Positions 1-10,843 are shown, counted from the first letter of the stretch. The stretch: DNA of 64,000 bases from Ligustrum vulgare (GCA_963555705.1 OY743180.1:36736129-36800128), one strand, 5' to 3'. A program made the numbers and translations. The notes: generated by a model not told the origin, from the letters alone.

Positions 1-427
1 AAATACTAAACAATGTTTAATATTTTTTTAATAATTTTTAATTTTAATAATTGTACAAAGATTATATGATATAATAATTTCTTAATCTTTAATGTTGTTA
101 AATTGTAGTATATTTGATGAGTTAAGATTAAACACACACACACATAGTTTATTGTGATTTTTGAACGAAAATTGAGAAAAAGTAAAATATGTGAGGCAAA
201 TGTATAAATTATAATAAATATATTTATATCTTGAATAAACATAAATATTTGTACTCATAATATTAAATCTAACATGATATACAATTAAAAAAATACAGAA
301 TTTGCATTTATTATTCAATGAAGTTTTTGATAATTTGGATTGTTTATATTGTTTTTACATTTAATAAATATTGTAATAAAAAATTATTTTTGTATCTTTT
401 GTATTTGTATTGATTATGTATAATCAT
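1..427 (+). other. AT-rich Helitron-family segment, no gene
   Basis: Very AT-rich sequence with no credible coding region. It resembles 12640-13200: both share stretches around the phrases ttgattatgtata, gatatac(a/c)att and tcaatgaagtt. It therefore appears to be the 3' part of a Helitron-like repeat whose end continues at 11664-11729, after the Gypsy-A insertion. The short open frames here are AT-rich noise. Confidence 0.5.
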
Positions 428-584
428 TATTGATAAGTAATTCAGTCTGGGTGACGATGTGAATTAACTGACAAAGCTCGGCCCAGTTGGTCGAAATGAC
501 CTGTAATGTCGTCTGACCTGATTATGTCAGGTTGGATATTATTACACCATATTTTGAAGACTGCAGAGGGATTCCTCAACGCGG

Positions 585-745
585 ATCCAACGTGGACCAG
601 TAAGGTCGGCTTAATTGAATGTCGCTCCTACGTGGACCAGTAAGGTCGGATTAACTGAAGGTCATTCCGACGTGGACTAGTAAGGTTGGAGTAACTGAAG
701 ATTACTCCGATGTGGTTTAGTAAGGTCAGCTATTACTCACAGACA
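585..745 (+). repeat. 40-bp tandem repeat in U3, four units
   Basis: Units start near ACGTGG at 590, 630, 670 and (as ATGTGG) 710, exactly 40 bp apart. Each has the frame (c/t)C(C/T)(A/G)ACGTGGACCAGTAAGGT. The 3' LTR has only three units (ACGTGG at 11102 and 11142, ATGTGG at 11182), so copy number changed between the two LTRs. The core joins CCGAC, as in DRE/CRT sites, to ACGTGG, as in ABRE/G-box sites. Confidence 0.85.
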
Positions 746-916
746 AAACAAGACCAACTACTTTCTTACACGGTAGTTACGGCAGTTATTTCGACATATA
801 ATTAGTTAGGATACAAAAGTCAACTACATTGTACTACGTAGGAACTCAAGTGTTTCGGTTATGTACTTATGTTAGACAGTCAGGTATTGTAATAAGTCAG
901 TTCACCCCATTCTTCC

Positions 917-924
917 TATAAATA
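917..924 (+). promoter_or_regulatory. LTR TATA box of Gypsy-A
   Basis: TATAAATA lies about 490 bp into the LTR and about 170-330 bp downstream of the 40-bp repeats. The same site is at 11388-11395 in the 3' LTR. It is the likely pol II core promoter separating U3 from R. Confidence 0.6.
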
Positions 925-1178
925 TAGGAGAGGGTAGCTCACAAAGGAGGAGAACTTTGGCTATTCAAAGCCAATACTATATTTATACAAGAAATCATAC
1001 GTGGAGTTCAGGTCATTCACACAAGCTGGGATCCACCTCTTACAATCCATCTTTTATTACCTATGTGGAGTCCGGGTCATCCATTACGACCTGAGGTCCA
1101 CCTCTTTCACATATAATTTTCGATTACATAACTAACATCCACTTATTTCTTGCTAACCCTTGTCTCTCCTTAGATAAA

Positions 1179-2765
1179 ATGGATGAACAAGGTTCAGGAA
1201 GCAACCATGGAAAGAAGCCGGAGGCGTAGGGAGGTACAAGGATGGAGGCCGACCCCGAAAATCAGGCCTTACCCCGACCCCTAAATGGTTGAGGTAATGC
1301 GTCGATTGCGGAATTTGACGCAAGCAGTTGAAAAGATGCAACATCAGCCACCAGGGAACACTCAGGCCTCCTATACTATTCCGGCACCACCTCATCACCC
1401 CCCGGTAACCAACGAGTCCGCCGAAAACTCAACTATGTGCCCGACAAGTCTGAAAGTTCTACTGGAGAGAGCAATTCTCGCTCTCCTCATAGGGGATCGC
1501 CTAAAAGGACTAACAACGTGTTTAGCAGATTAGGCCCGGATCTCACGGCCCTCGTAAGGGAGGACCTAACACTGGGAATGAACAGAAAACCTGCAACTTC
1601 GAACTGCTCGGAAAGATATGCACGAAGTCCATATTATGAGCCCACACGGACTCGAGGTAGGAACTTCAAAGCTCATACCAAGGACGCGCCAACTTTGAAT
1701 CTCAGTGATCCAACCTATGATGGAAGAGGAAGCGTGGAAGAATTCAACGCGTTGAGGAAACAACTCAGCGATCTGGAAGGCCAGCAGAGAAAGGACGACC
1801 TAGCTGAAAAGTATACTCCCTCTAGGACTTCCCCTTTTTCATAAGAAATCCTGAAAGAGACGTTACCTAGCAAGATCAAGGTTCCGCAAGTACCAAGCTA
1901 CGATGGGAAGACTGATCCAGTGGCCCATATAGACCGATATGTTTCCTGGATGGAGTTACAAGGTGTGAGGGATGCCATCATGTGTAGGACCTTTCCCCTC
2001 ACTCAGGGGACAGGGCTCAGACATGGTTACGTACTCTACCAAACCACTCCATATCAAATTGGAAAGATCTGTCTTCTCAGTTCCTCTATAACTTCATGGC
2101 TGCAAAAACAAGGACGACCCCCAAGGAACAACTGGTAACGATCAAGCAGGGAAGGACTGAGTCGCTGAAGAGTTATATGGACCAGTTCAACAAACAAATT
2201 ATGGATACGGACAAAGTGTCAGACGATGCACTCCTAATAGCGGTAACATCAGGCCTATGGCCGGAATCCCGATTCTGGTGGACAGTGCACGAAGAGGGGC
2301 CAAAGACCTTTCGAGAATTTCTCACAAGAGCACAGAGCCATTGGAGCTGAAGAGGCGAAGTCCAGTAGGATGGAAGACAAGGGAGAAGCAAAAGATCAAG
2401 ATAGATCTAAAGGGAAGGAAAAGGAAACACAGAAGAGTGACAGGTACAGCCAAGAAAAGAAACGGGACTTTCGGGGACCAGGGAGTTTCTGACCCCATTC
2501 ATCAACTTCTACTCTAGTAGACCTCCTGAAAGCCAGACTTGAGACCATATTCATGAGCATTAAGGATCGGAATCTGTTACCCCAGCCCTGGCAGTTAAGG
2601 ATAGACTCATCCGAACTGAATCAGTCTAGGTACTATAGGTACCACCGATTGGCGGGCCATGACACAGATTACTGTAAGGACTTGAGGAAAGAACTTGAAA
2701 AATTGATTAAGGTAGGCCATCTGAAAGAGTATGCAGAAAAACCTCAATTGGGTCAAGAGAAGTAA
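1179..2765 (+). pseudogene. Gypsy-A gag remnant
   Basis: The first ATG after the 5' LTR (1179) opens a frame that stops after about 17 codons. Gag-like sequence then continues in several frames. Residues resembling the plant retrotransposon gag core are visible around 1850-2340, including an 'SLKSYMDQFNKQ' stretch and 'TFREFLTRAQSH'. A weak zinc-knuckle-like segment lies near 2635-2690 with the pattern Y-x2-Y-H-x3-GH-x4-C, where the first cysteines are already lost. Several frameshifts and stops (for example after 1844 and near 2518) separate the pieces, so no particle protein could be made. The product would have formed the cytoplasmic virus-like particle. Confidence 0.8.
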
Positions 2766-2771
2766 GGCCAA

Positions 2772-3719
2772 GTGGAAATCGGGGACACATCTACAGCTGA
2801 GATCTGCATGCTGGTAGGCGGAAGTCAAAGCCAAGAAGGATCCAAAAGGCAAAGGCGTCAGCACATCAAGGATGCTCGGAATAGCTATCAGATTCTATCG
2901 GCGAGGGCTCCGGTTCTTGTCAAAGAAGATGAATCCTTCAGTTTTGATGAAAGAGATGCTGAAGGAGTCCTTCAACCACACACGGATGCTTTGATCATAA
3001 CCATGCTAGTGTCGAGAGTGAAGATCCATCGTACTCTGGTGGATAACGGGAGTGCCGTGAACATCTTATACTGGAAGACCTGCCTCCAAATGGGAGTGGA
3101 AGAACGACATCTAAGCCCTTACACAACGAAATTACAAGGTTTCACTGGAGATTACGTCACACCGCTGGGTCAAATTGCACTCATGGTAGAACTCGGGAAT
3201 CCTCCATGCACCAGGCGAGTAATATTGGATTTTGTCGTAGCAAACATACCGTCCAACTATAACGCAATCCTAGGAAGGCCTATTTTACATGAACTGAAGG
3301 CGACCACCTCGATATACCACTATGTGATGAAGTTTCCCACTTCCCGTGGGGTAGGAGTAGTGAAGGGAGATCAGAGGATGGCCCGAGAATGCAATCTTAG
3401 TTTCTGCCCTTGCCAGGCACAGCAAGTGAAGGTTGTCCAGATGAAAGACCAGGTTGAAGAGATCCAAACGTTAGATCCCCGCCTGGACCAAAATGAAACC
3501 AAGACTGGACCAGTGGAGGACCTGACATTGATAACTTTGGACCCAGACAAGCCTGATTTGCAGTTAAAAATTGGGAAAGACCTTCAGGAGCCAGTAAGGT
3601 CTGAACTTATAGACTTTTTGAGAGAAAATAGAGAAGTTTTTTCCTGGACTCATACTGACATGGAAGGAATACCAGCGCATTTGGAGCGAAACCGAAAAGA
3701 CAAAAGCGTCGTCTATTAA
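2772..3719 (+). pseudogene. Gypsy-A protease domain and linker to RT
   Basis: This is a 315-codon open stretch. Residues 89-99 read LVDNGSAVNIL, the retropepsin active-site loop; catalytic Asp is residue 91, and Asn-Gly replaces the more common Ser/Thr-Gly. A later 'NAILGRPILHELKA' matches the second conserved retropepsin segment (ILGRP). The C-terminal part ('REVFSWTHTDMEGIPAHLE') is the conserved lead-in to RT. The frame is lost at 3719 just before the RT fingers. An aspartic protease here would cleave the Gag-Pol polyprotein in the particle. Confidence 0.85.
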
Positions 3720-4803
3720 ATGGGGAGAGGTATGAAGCTCTCGCAAATGAGATCCTGAAGTTATTGGGGAATGGATTCATACGGGAGGCTAGGTATCCAG
3801 AGTGGGTGTCCAATCCAGTTCTCGTGCGAAAGAACAATAAATCCGGAGGCTTTGTATTGATTTCACAGACCTGAACAGAGCTTGCCCCAAAGAGAAACAT
3901 TTCCACGCATAGATCAAATGGTAGACGCCACGGCTGGGCATGAGTTGTTGAGCTTCATGGATGCCTACTCAGGCTACAACTAGATTCCCATGTATGGCCT
4001 AGATGAAGAGCACACATCATTCATCACAGACAGGGGGTTATATTGTTACAAGATGATGACATTCGGGTTGAAGAATGCAATGGCAACCTACCAGAGACTA
4101 GTCAACAGAATGTTCGCAAAGCAGATCGGTAAAACTATGGAAGTATACGTGGATGGCATGCTGGTAAAGAGCATCAAATCATCATACCATGTCCAACACC
4201 CGGCTGAAATGTTCACCATTCTTAGACAATACAAAATGAAGCTGAATCCACGAAAGTGTTCTTTTGGAGTAGGATCCGGGAAGTTTTTGGGATAATGGTA
4301 CATCAAAGAGGAATCGAAGCCAACCCGAAAAAAATCAAAGCCCTGATTGACATGAAAGCCCCAACCAACATAAGGGAAATCCAGAGTTTGACTGGAAGAA
4401 TAGTAGCTTTGAACCGATTCGTCTCAAAATCGATAGATAAGTGTAGACCTTTCTTTGAAGCGCTAAAAATGGGAAAGAACTTTCAGTGGACTAAGCAATG
4501 TCAGAAAGCCTTCGAAGACCTAAAAATGCAATTGGCCTCACCACCTCTACTCTCCAAGCCAATAGCAGGAGAAGTGTTCGAATTATACCTAGCAGTGTTA
4601 GAGAGGTCAGTCAGTTCAGTTCTGATCAGGACAGATCATGGTGTTCAGCACCCCGTATACTATGTCAGTCAGGTCTTGAAAGATGCAGAGCTGAGATATC
4701 CTCCTATGGAGAAACTAGCGCTGGCTTTAATTATGAGTTCGAGGAAATTGAGACCTTACTTCCTGGAGCATTCACTAGAGGTGTTAACCAATTATCCACT
4801 ATG
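3720..4803 (+). pseudogene. Gypsy-A reverse transcriptase remnant, YVDD changed to YVDG
   Basis: RT motifs run in order but in several frames: the 'IDFTDLN' block near 3855, 'FMDAYSGYN' at about 3955-3980, 'FGLKNAMATYQRLVN' in the 3990-4295 frame, and the connection/tether to 4803. The active-site motif at 4146-4157 reads YVDG rather than YVDD, so one of the two catalytic aspartates is gone. An in-frame TAG at 3981 interrupts the palm, consistent with a CAG-to-TAG change. Polymerase activity would be lost even if the frame were continuous. Confidence 0.88.
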
Positions 4804-4837
4804 ACAAACCTTACAGAAGCCGGACACTTCGGGAAGA

Positions 4838-5361
4838 TTGATGAAGTGGGCAGTAGAATTAAGACAATTCGACATCACTTACAAACCAAGGACTGCAATT
4901 AAGGGACAAGCATTGGCTGATTTCATAGCAGAATTCCACATGGAAATAGACCCACCCGACCGTGACGAACTCTGGTCCCTGTATGTCGATGGGTCGTCAA
5001 ATGAAAATTGTGCAGGAGCTGGAGTTTTCTAGTCAGCCCCGAGAAATTACTATATTGTCAGTCCCTCCGCTTTGAGTTCCCAGCAACCAACAATGAGGCG
5101 GAATATGAAGCCCTCATTGCAGGTCTAAAAATGGCAAGAGGAATGGGAATAACCAGAGTGACTGTACATAGTGATTCCCAACTAGTTGTGAACCAAATCC
5201 AAGGAATCTATAACACGAAAGAAGAGAAAATGGCATCTTATCACAAGGTGGCCAAGAAAGAACTGGAGAAGTTCATCCATGTGGATATCATACAGATACC
5301 AAGAACCCAAAACAGTCAGGTAGATGCTCTCGCTAGGCTAGCCACTAGCGAAGGAGCTTAG
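4838..5361 (+). pseudogene. Gypsy-A RNase H remnant
   Basis: The RNase H domain starts at 'LYVDGSSNENCAGAG' near 4979, giving the first catalytic Asp. A TAG at 5030 breaks the frame. It resumes from about 5040 with 'ATNNEAEYEALIAGL' (catalytic Glu) and 'VHSDSQLVVNQI' (Asp), ending with 'QVDALARLA' (final Asp). All four expected acidic positions can be seen, so decay here is limited to the stop codon and frame. The domain would degrade the RNA strand of the RNA:DNA hybrid. Confidence 0.85.
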
Positions 5362-5364
5362 ACT

Positions 5365-7576
5365 TTGGACAGTGTGCCTATTGGAAGGGTCCAAAACTCT
5401 GCCCTAGCGGAAGCGGAAGTCCTAACGATGGAAATTGACACAAATAAGAGCTGGATGGATGAAATCATTCAGCACTTAAAGGAGGGAGTAGTGCCCCCAA
5501 GCAAGGACGACGCTCGGAAGCTCAAAATCAAGTCCGCCAGATATACTCTGATAGACAATACAAACGAGGTTTTTCTCTCCCACTACTTAGATGCTTGAAT
5601 GAAGAGGAAGCCCTATATGCTATGAAATAAATACATGAAGGAGTGTGTGGTAACCATACTGGGGGACAATCCCTAGCATTCAAGATCTTAAGACAAGGAT
5701 ACTTCTGGCCGTCCATCAAGAGAGATGCCATGGAATTCGTGAAGAAATGTGATAAGTGTCAGAGATTTGCCCCAATGATCAGGTCTCTCCCGGAATACCT
5801 GACTTCTGTTATGGCACCATGGCCATTCGCAAAATGGGGCATTGATTTAATTGGACCGTTGCCAACGGGAAGAGGATCAACAAAATATACAGTAGTGGCA
5901 GTAGACTATTTCACAAAATGGGTTAAAGCAGATGCCTTAGCGAAGATCACTGAACAAAAGATAACGGACTTCATATGGAAGTCAATCATCTGCAGGTTTG
6001 GTATTCCTCATTCGATAGTCACTGACAACGGGAGACAATTTGACAATGCAAAGTTCAGGTCATTATGTGAAGAACTGAAGATTAAGAATCATTACTCTAC
6101 CCCGTGCCACCCACAAGCAAACGGGCAAGCGGAAGCAATTAATAAAATCATCAAACACACACTGAAGACCAGATTGGATGAGCTGAAAGGAGCATGGGCT
6201 GATGAACTACCTGCGGTGCTATGGTCTTACAGGACGACATGCAGGACAGCGACGGGAGAAACTCCTTTTGCCCTCACATTCGGATCTGAAGCTGTGATCC
6301 CTGTTGAGGTGGGAATCCTCTCAAGCCGAATTCAATATTTTGGAGAAGGAACAAACACTGAAATGCTACAATCTACGCTGGACTTGATTGAGGAGAAGAG
6401 GTGATGAGAACCCGGGAGGGGGTCCTCGTCGTAGCTCGCGGAATAACACTTGGAAAGTTCCGAATCCAGGTTGGAACGGACGATAACAATGCAACCCTGA
6501 CCTCACGACGCAAGAACCAGGGGTATATTAAACCTGAGACCCGTTACGATGCGGAGATAAGAACCACAAAGGGGGAACGCCACAAGGAATGTCCAGATCC
6601 TTGATAAGTTCAATTGATTTGAACGCCACAAGATTTCAATCTTGATAAGTTCGATGTTTAAAGGAAAAATCCTCACCTTTAGAGAGAGTAAAAACACTCA
6701 ATAATTTTATTCATCAAAAGTATTCTCTTTTTACATTGAATGGAAAAGCATATAAATAGGCAAAATAAAACCTAATCGCTAACTGACTCTGAATAGAATT
6801 CTAATTAAACTAGAATACTAAATTAGGAAAATAACCTAAAAATCAAAAGGAAACAAAATAATTAAAAATCCTATAATTATGGAAATATAGTAAATTTCTG
6901 TCTGCATCATTGATTTGCCAATTTGAAGCCCCAAACGACGGGATTTGTCCCTAAAATCAATGGGCTCAAGGGCTTTAGCCCATGAGTCTTGCTCAGCGAC
7001 CTGCTTCTACTCGAAAAACATATATTATCCATCCAATTCCGACATGGTTGACTGGATTGCACTTTTATTTGGCTTGAATATTTAACTTTTTCCGTCAAGC
7101 CTGCTATGACTCCGATTGTCGAGGGTCCGGAACACATCAATAAGGCCGTAAGTCCCTCTTGGATCAAAATGTCTCAATATTAGTTACGGTCGTGAAGATT
7201 GATGTTACGACCATGAAATTCCATGTAGAATATTGTTGAATTGCCCATGTCTTGATTTCTCCTTTTTTGTCGCCTTTTTCCGGATCACATCAAGAGGTTA
7301 AACTCAGATCTCAAGAACGCGTCCTACAAACAGAGAAGCACCAGATACTATAATTTTAAAGTCAGGAGCCGAAAGTTCCACGCTGGAGATTTGGTACTCA
7401 GGAAAGTGTTCTGAGCCACAAAGGAAGCTCAATCTGGCTCGTTTGGCCCATCTTGGGAAGGACCTTATAGAATTAGGAAAACCTTGCAAAACGGGGCATA
7501 TGAACTAGAAACTTTAGAAGGAAAAACTTTACAATATCCATGGAACGCAGAACATTTGAAAAAGTACTATCAGTAA
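5365..7576 (+). pseudogene. Gypsy-A integrase, split by a nested LTR element
   Basis: The N-terminal zinc domain is partly visible (H-x-G-x-C-x-N-H near 5640, CDKC near 5750). The DDE core is intact as sequence: Asp in 'WGIDLIGP', Asp in 'TDNGRQF' and Glu in 'NGQAEAIN', within an open frame from 5643 to 6404. The frame enters the nested element at 6402. After its right duplication (7293-7297) the host frame resumes and shows the C-terminal GPY/F-type segment ('WEGPYRI', near 7455-7475), ending at a TAA at 7574-7576. One in-frame stop lies near 7410. The enzyme would have inserted cDNA into chromosomes. The insertion alone inactivates it. Confidence 0.9.
6402..7292 (-). mobile_element. Internally deleted LTR element of the Gypsy-C family
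   Basis: On the minus strand the piece begins TGATGTGATCCGG (7292 downwards) and ends ...CATCA at 6402. It is flanked by perfect 5-bp duplications agagg (6397-6401 and 7293-7297). About 150 bp from its 5' end a second LTR start (TGATGTGTTCCGGACC, at 7139 downwards) follows sequence resembling the 3' internal end of Gypsy-C (GAGAC...ATCC...). The remainder aligns along the whole Gypsy-C LTR (30497-31223). The best reading is a full element that lost most of its 5' LTR and interior, leaving one complete 3' LTR. It is diverged from Gypsy-C, so it is older or from another subfamily. Confidence 0.82.
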
Positions 7577-8317
7577 TCGTTTCACTAGAAGATATGTAAT
7601 GACCAACGTGTCTTAAAGATATTCCGTTGAATAAATTCTTTTTTTACAAAATTTGCAAGTGTTCTTGATAAAATAGGCCACGTGCTCATCAAGTTTGTCA
7701 CAACAGAATTTACGAATTCCTTAGGACCTCAAACTAAGAGCTCATCCGGTCTGCCACAACGGAATTTACGAATTCCTTAGGACCTCAAGCTAAAAGCTCA
7801 TCCGGTCTGCCACAAAGGAATTTACGAATTCCTTAGGACCTCAAGCTAAAAGTTCATCAGGTCTGCCATGATGGAATTTACGAATTCCTTAGGACCTCAA
7901 GCTAAAAGCTCATCAGGTCTGTCATAACGGAATTTACAAATTCCTTAGGACTTCAAACTAAAAGCTCATCAGATCTGCCACGACAAAGTGTACAAATTCG
8001 TAACGTATCGAGTTAGGGCATAAGCTTAATTTAGGTTCGTCCGGTGGACCTATCATACTTAACTACTCCAGATCGGAAACGAGTTAAAAGCCTTATGGCG
8101 TTCAAGATAGAAGTTCAACTTAACAAGCCCGGTTAGTTCTAAACGAAGAACTGCAGTTATGCTACAAATTTATATTACAGCACCAAATTAAACTGATACG
8201 ATCAAATCTGATTATGGAGAGAAAGTTCGGCAAAAGAAATAAGTCATTTCATTAATCAAAAGCTGGGCCAGACTAGCCCTACAGACGACCAAGACCTAAA
8301 ACACTTTACAAATTTAT
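7577..8317 (+). other. Gypsy-A spacer between integrase and antisense gene
   Basis: Non-coding spacer with no open frame of interest. Its main content is the 56-bp tandem array described separately. The remainder (8006-8317) holds no recognisable motif and leads to the 3' end of the antisense gene. Confidence 0.7.
7684..8005 (+). repeat. 56-bp tandem array with a hairpin in each unit
   Basis: Units begin at 7684, 7740, 7796, 7852, 7908 and 7964 (GCTCATC...), exactly 56 bp apart; the last is decayed. Each unit holds the inverted repeat GGAATT-TACG-AATTCC, with small changes in the first, fifth and last. A matching but different array sits in the same place in Gypsy-B (27691-28001). Tandem arrays in the 3' untranslated region are a known feature of Tat elements. 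Confidence 0.92.
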
Positions 8318-10553
8318 TCACTCGGCCGCTGGGCCCTCACTCGTATCTAGTTCAGCCATGGCCACGGCCTGCTCCTTCCTTAGCTTCTCTAGCTCTGCAT
8401 TCAACTGGTCCGCATTGAATTCAGGGTGGAGCTCCTGAAACCTCTTCACGGCGACTTCCAATGTCACGATGTAGGTATCGGTATGATCCACCTCGTATTC
8501 CTTAGACTCCTTGTACGCAGCAACCGCAGAAGTTAAGTCCGTTCTGGCCTGTGCGAGATCCTTCTTGACCAAATCATGCTCTACAACTGCCCCCTCTTTA
8601 GCCCGCTGGTCCGCCGCTGCTTTAGCCCTTAATTCAGCATTTTCCAGTTGTATCTTCTCCAGCTCGGACAAAAGCAGACCATTTCTCTGTTCCAAGCTCT
8701 CGCACTTCAACTCGAGCTCTTTCTTCGCCCCAGCTAATTTGTCCTTCTCTAGCCCAAGTGCATGGTTATGATCTTTCACCACAATACTTTGGCACATTAA
8801 CTCATCATGCAGCTCTGTTTGCGCATGGGCTTTAGCTCGGACATGGGATACATAGTTTTGTGGTAGTCCGATGAAGGTAGATGTGGCATGGGCAGCGTTC
8901 AGTAGGTCCATCTCGGGGGCCATGGCTTCCTTCTTCTTGTCCCAGGTCCACACCACTATGTCAACAAAATTGTGGACACAACTGGGAAGGACCTTCAAAG
9001 AGTTTGACCCCGGACATTTATGGGACCGAACATCCCTTAGTGCTTTAGGGAGCTTGCCCTTTAATTTGGCCATCTCCATAGCCCGGGCCTTATGGATGCC
9101 GAAGTAGGAGAAATCCGCAGGGTCAGTAGCTGCAGACACTGGGGGTGGAAGATCTTATGCAGCGTGCAGGCCGCTCTGAGCTGCATTCTCAGACGATCCT
9201 TGGTTGTCTAAAACTATTATCAGATCAGAAGACGGGGGTGGCAAAGCTACCGGATCCTCTTCGCCCAGCTTCCTTTTGCCATGAGAAGATCTGGAGGGAC
9301 TCGGAATGGAAGTCGGAATCCCACTGGATTAACCAGACCTGGGAATGGGGCCCATGCCAGGAGGGAGGGTTTTCCCACCATTAGTAGGTCTCCTCTTCTT
9401 GTTGCCAACAAAGGTACTTCGGTCGAAAGGAGGCATAGCTCTTCTTTTTAACTTAGTCGGTTCTGCAAAGTAAAAAAGTAGTTAGTAGTAAACTTAAGAA
9501 AGATATGAGTTCGAGATGACAATTACTTACGACGTGGAGGAGGTAGGAAGGTAGTAGCCGGATGTACAATAGTGAGCCCGGCCTTGAACAGGTTCTCTTC
9601 AGTGATTAACTCTCTAAAGTCCCTGTCACGCCGGTTAAGGTTACGTGCTCTTTGTAACTGCTCTTCAAAGGCTAAGGATCTGGAGGGATTGGACGGACCT
9701 GAAATAGAATAGAGATAATTATATAATATTAGAAGAGGCAGTTCCGAAATGAAAAACAAGGTCTGAAACATAAAGTAAGGTTTGTAATAGGTAGGAACAA
9801 TGTAGTCCAGGTCTTCAATTCGCTCCAAGGTTTGCCACCCGCCACCTACATAAAACCACTGGTCCCTCCACCCCTTAATCCAATATGGGAGATCTTCTAT
9901 TAAATTCCTTCCAGTTCAGGGTCGGACCATTATATAATACCAGCCAGAGTCTTTCCCATCAGATCGGAGCTTGTAAACAGAACCGAACTCACTGGCACGG
10001 GGTGGAGGTAACCCTAGTTTGCTCCAGATAACTAAGAAACCTATTATCACTCTCCACCCATTAGGGGTGATCTGGGAAGGGGCCAGACCCCAATATCAGA
10101 GGTAATTGGTTACGGTGTGAGATAAAGGGAACCTAAAACCTGCCTCCAACATCATCTTGTTCACCGCCACACAACCCTCAGGAGGTTCATCAGCTCGCTC
10201 ATCACTCCTAGGTAAAAAAATAGTACGGAGTCTGGAATCCTAAACCTATAACGCCATTCATCCAGGTCAGACTCAGAAACAACAGAAGGGTGAAAGCTAG
10301 CCTGCCAGAACGTCGAAGTGGAACTGGACAGGCCCGCTCTACCAGAATTCATTTGTGTAGGTAGAATAGGTCGGGGAACGAAGGAAGGGTTAGTAGATCG
10401 AAGTAGTTGCACCCCTCTAGCTATGTCTCTCAAGTTTGATACACTCGCATCTGACCCGCTCAACCTAGAGTCTAAATCAGGACCGGACTCCTCATTCCCC
10501 CCACCCCAAGAATCAATCCTAGTAGCCTCACTATCGCTGCCGGAGTTACTCAT
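8318..10553 (-). pseudogene. Gypsy-A antisense gene (Tat-type additional ORF), spliced and decayed
   Basis: It is read from a true ATG at 10553. The N-terminal part is acidic and Ser-rich (MSNSGSDSEATRI...), then 'RYRFRIPDSV'. A one-base shift in a T run (about 10216-10222) moves the frame. Coding-like sequence then continues through 'PNGWRV' to about 9560 and ends in a 273-codon open stretch (8318-9139) rich in heptad-like Leu/Glu/Lys/Ala, a probable coiled coil. A GT-AG intron (9463-9530) joins the parts in phase; two further in-frame TAA codons follow (near 9330 and 9158). The protein belongs to the antisense family found in Tat elements, whose function is unknown. Gypsy-B carries a homologue. 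Confidence 0.75.
9463..9530 (-). other. Intron in Gypsy-A antisense gene
   Basis: The donor is GTAAGT (9530-9525) and the acceptor TTTGCAG (ending 9463), 68 bp, close to the minimum for plant introns. Without splicing the frame stops two codons after the donor. With splicing it stays in the phase of the downstream coiled-coil stretch. A second acceptor-like ctatttcag on the minus strand near 9701 suggests another upstream intron whose donor I could not fix. Confidence 0.65.
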
Positions 10554-10713
10554 GATTTTTTAGGGATAAGAAGGAATACCTGGAGAATAAAATAGATCTG
10601 GACGTTGGTTCGTATATTAGACAAGTCGAACAAAGGGTCACTTTGGAAAATAGTCGGAAGTCTACAGAGTAGTGTGAAGAAGTTATGAAGAAGAAAAACG
10701 TACAAGGGTCCCT

Positions 10714-10843
10714 TATATATAAAGACGTCATTAACTATCAGTACAGAATCTGAGGAGACGCATTGAGCCCATCAATGGAAAAGACGGCTGACGGCGTTTT
10801 CCTGGCATTGTCAGACCTAGGCCACAGGGAATTGTGACACGTG
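10714..10843 (-). promoter_or_regulatory. Putative promoter of Gypsy-A antisense gene
   Basis: On the minus strand a TATA box (TTTATATATAA, 10724-10714) lies about 160 bp upstream of the ATG at 10553. It is preceded by TGACGTC (near 10725-10731) and a palindromic G-box CACGTG (10838-10843) within GACACGTGGCG. The same pairing of G-box and TATA occurs upstream of the Gypsy-B antisense gene. Transcription has not been shown. Confidence 0.5.

Larger units (their letters stand above)
428..1157 (+). repeat. Gypsy-A 5' LTR, 3' end deleted
   Basis: It matches 10939-11628 throughout apart from point changes and one extra 40-bp unit. The match stops at the shared tgct(a/g)ac. The last 30 bp of the 3' LTR (11629-11658, ending CAACA) are absent here, and no tRNA-complementary primer-binding site follows. 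A deletion has removed the LTR end, the primer-binding site and probably part of the leader, so this copy cannot prime reverse transcription. Confidence 0.9.

Noticed and set aside
1153..1398. 81-codon minus frame over the Gypsy-A leader
   Set aside because: Mirror of gag-proximal sequence with no motif.
7684..8005. Regular direct repeats resembling a CRISPR array
   Set aside because: Units are contiguous 56-bp tandem copies without unique spacers, in a plant retrotransposon. The same holds for 27691-28001.
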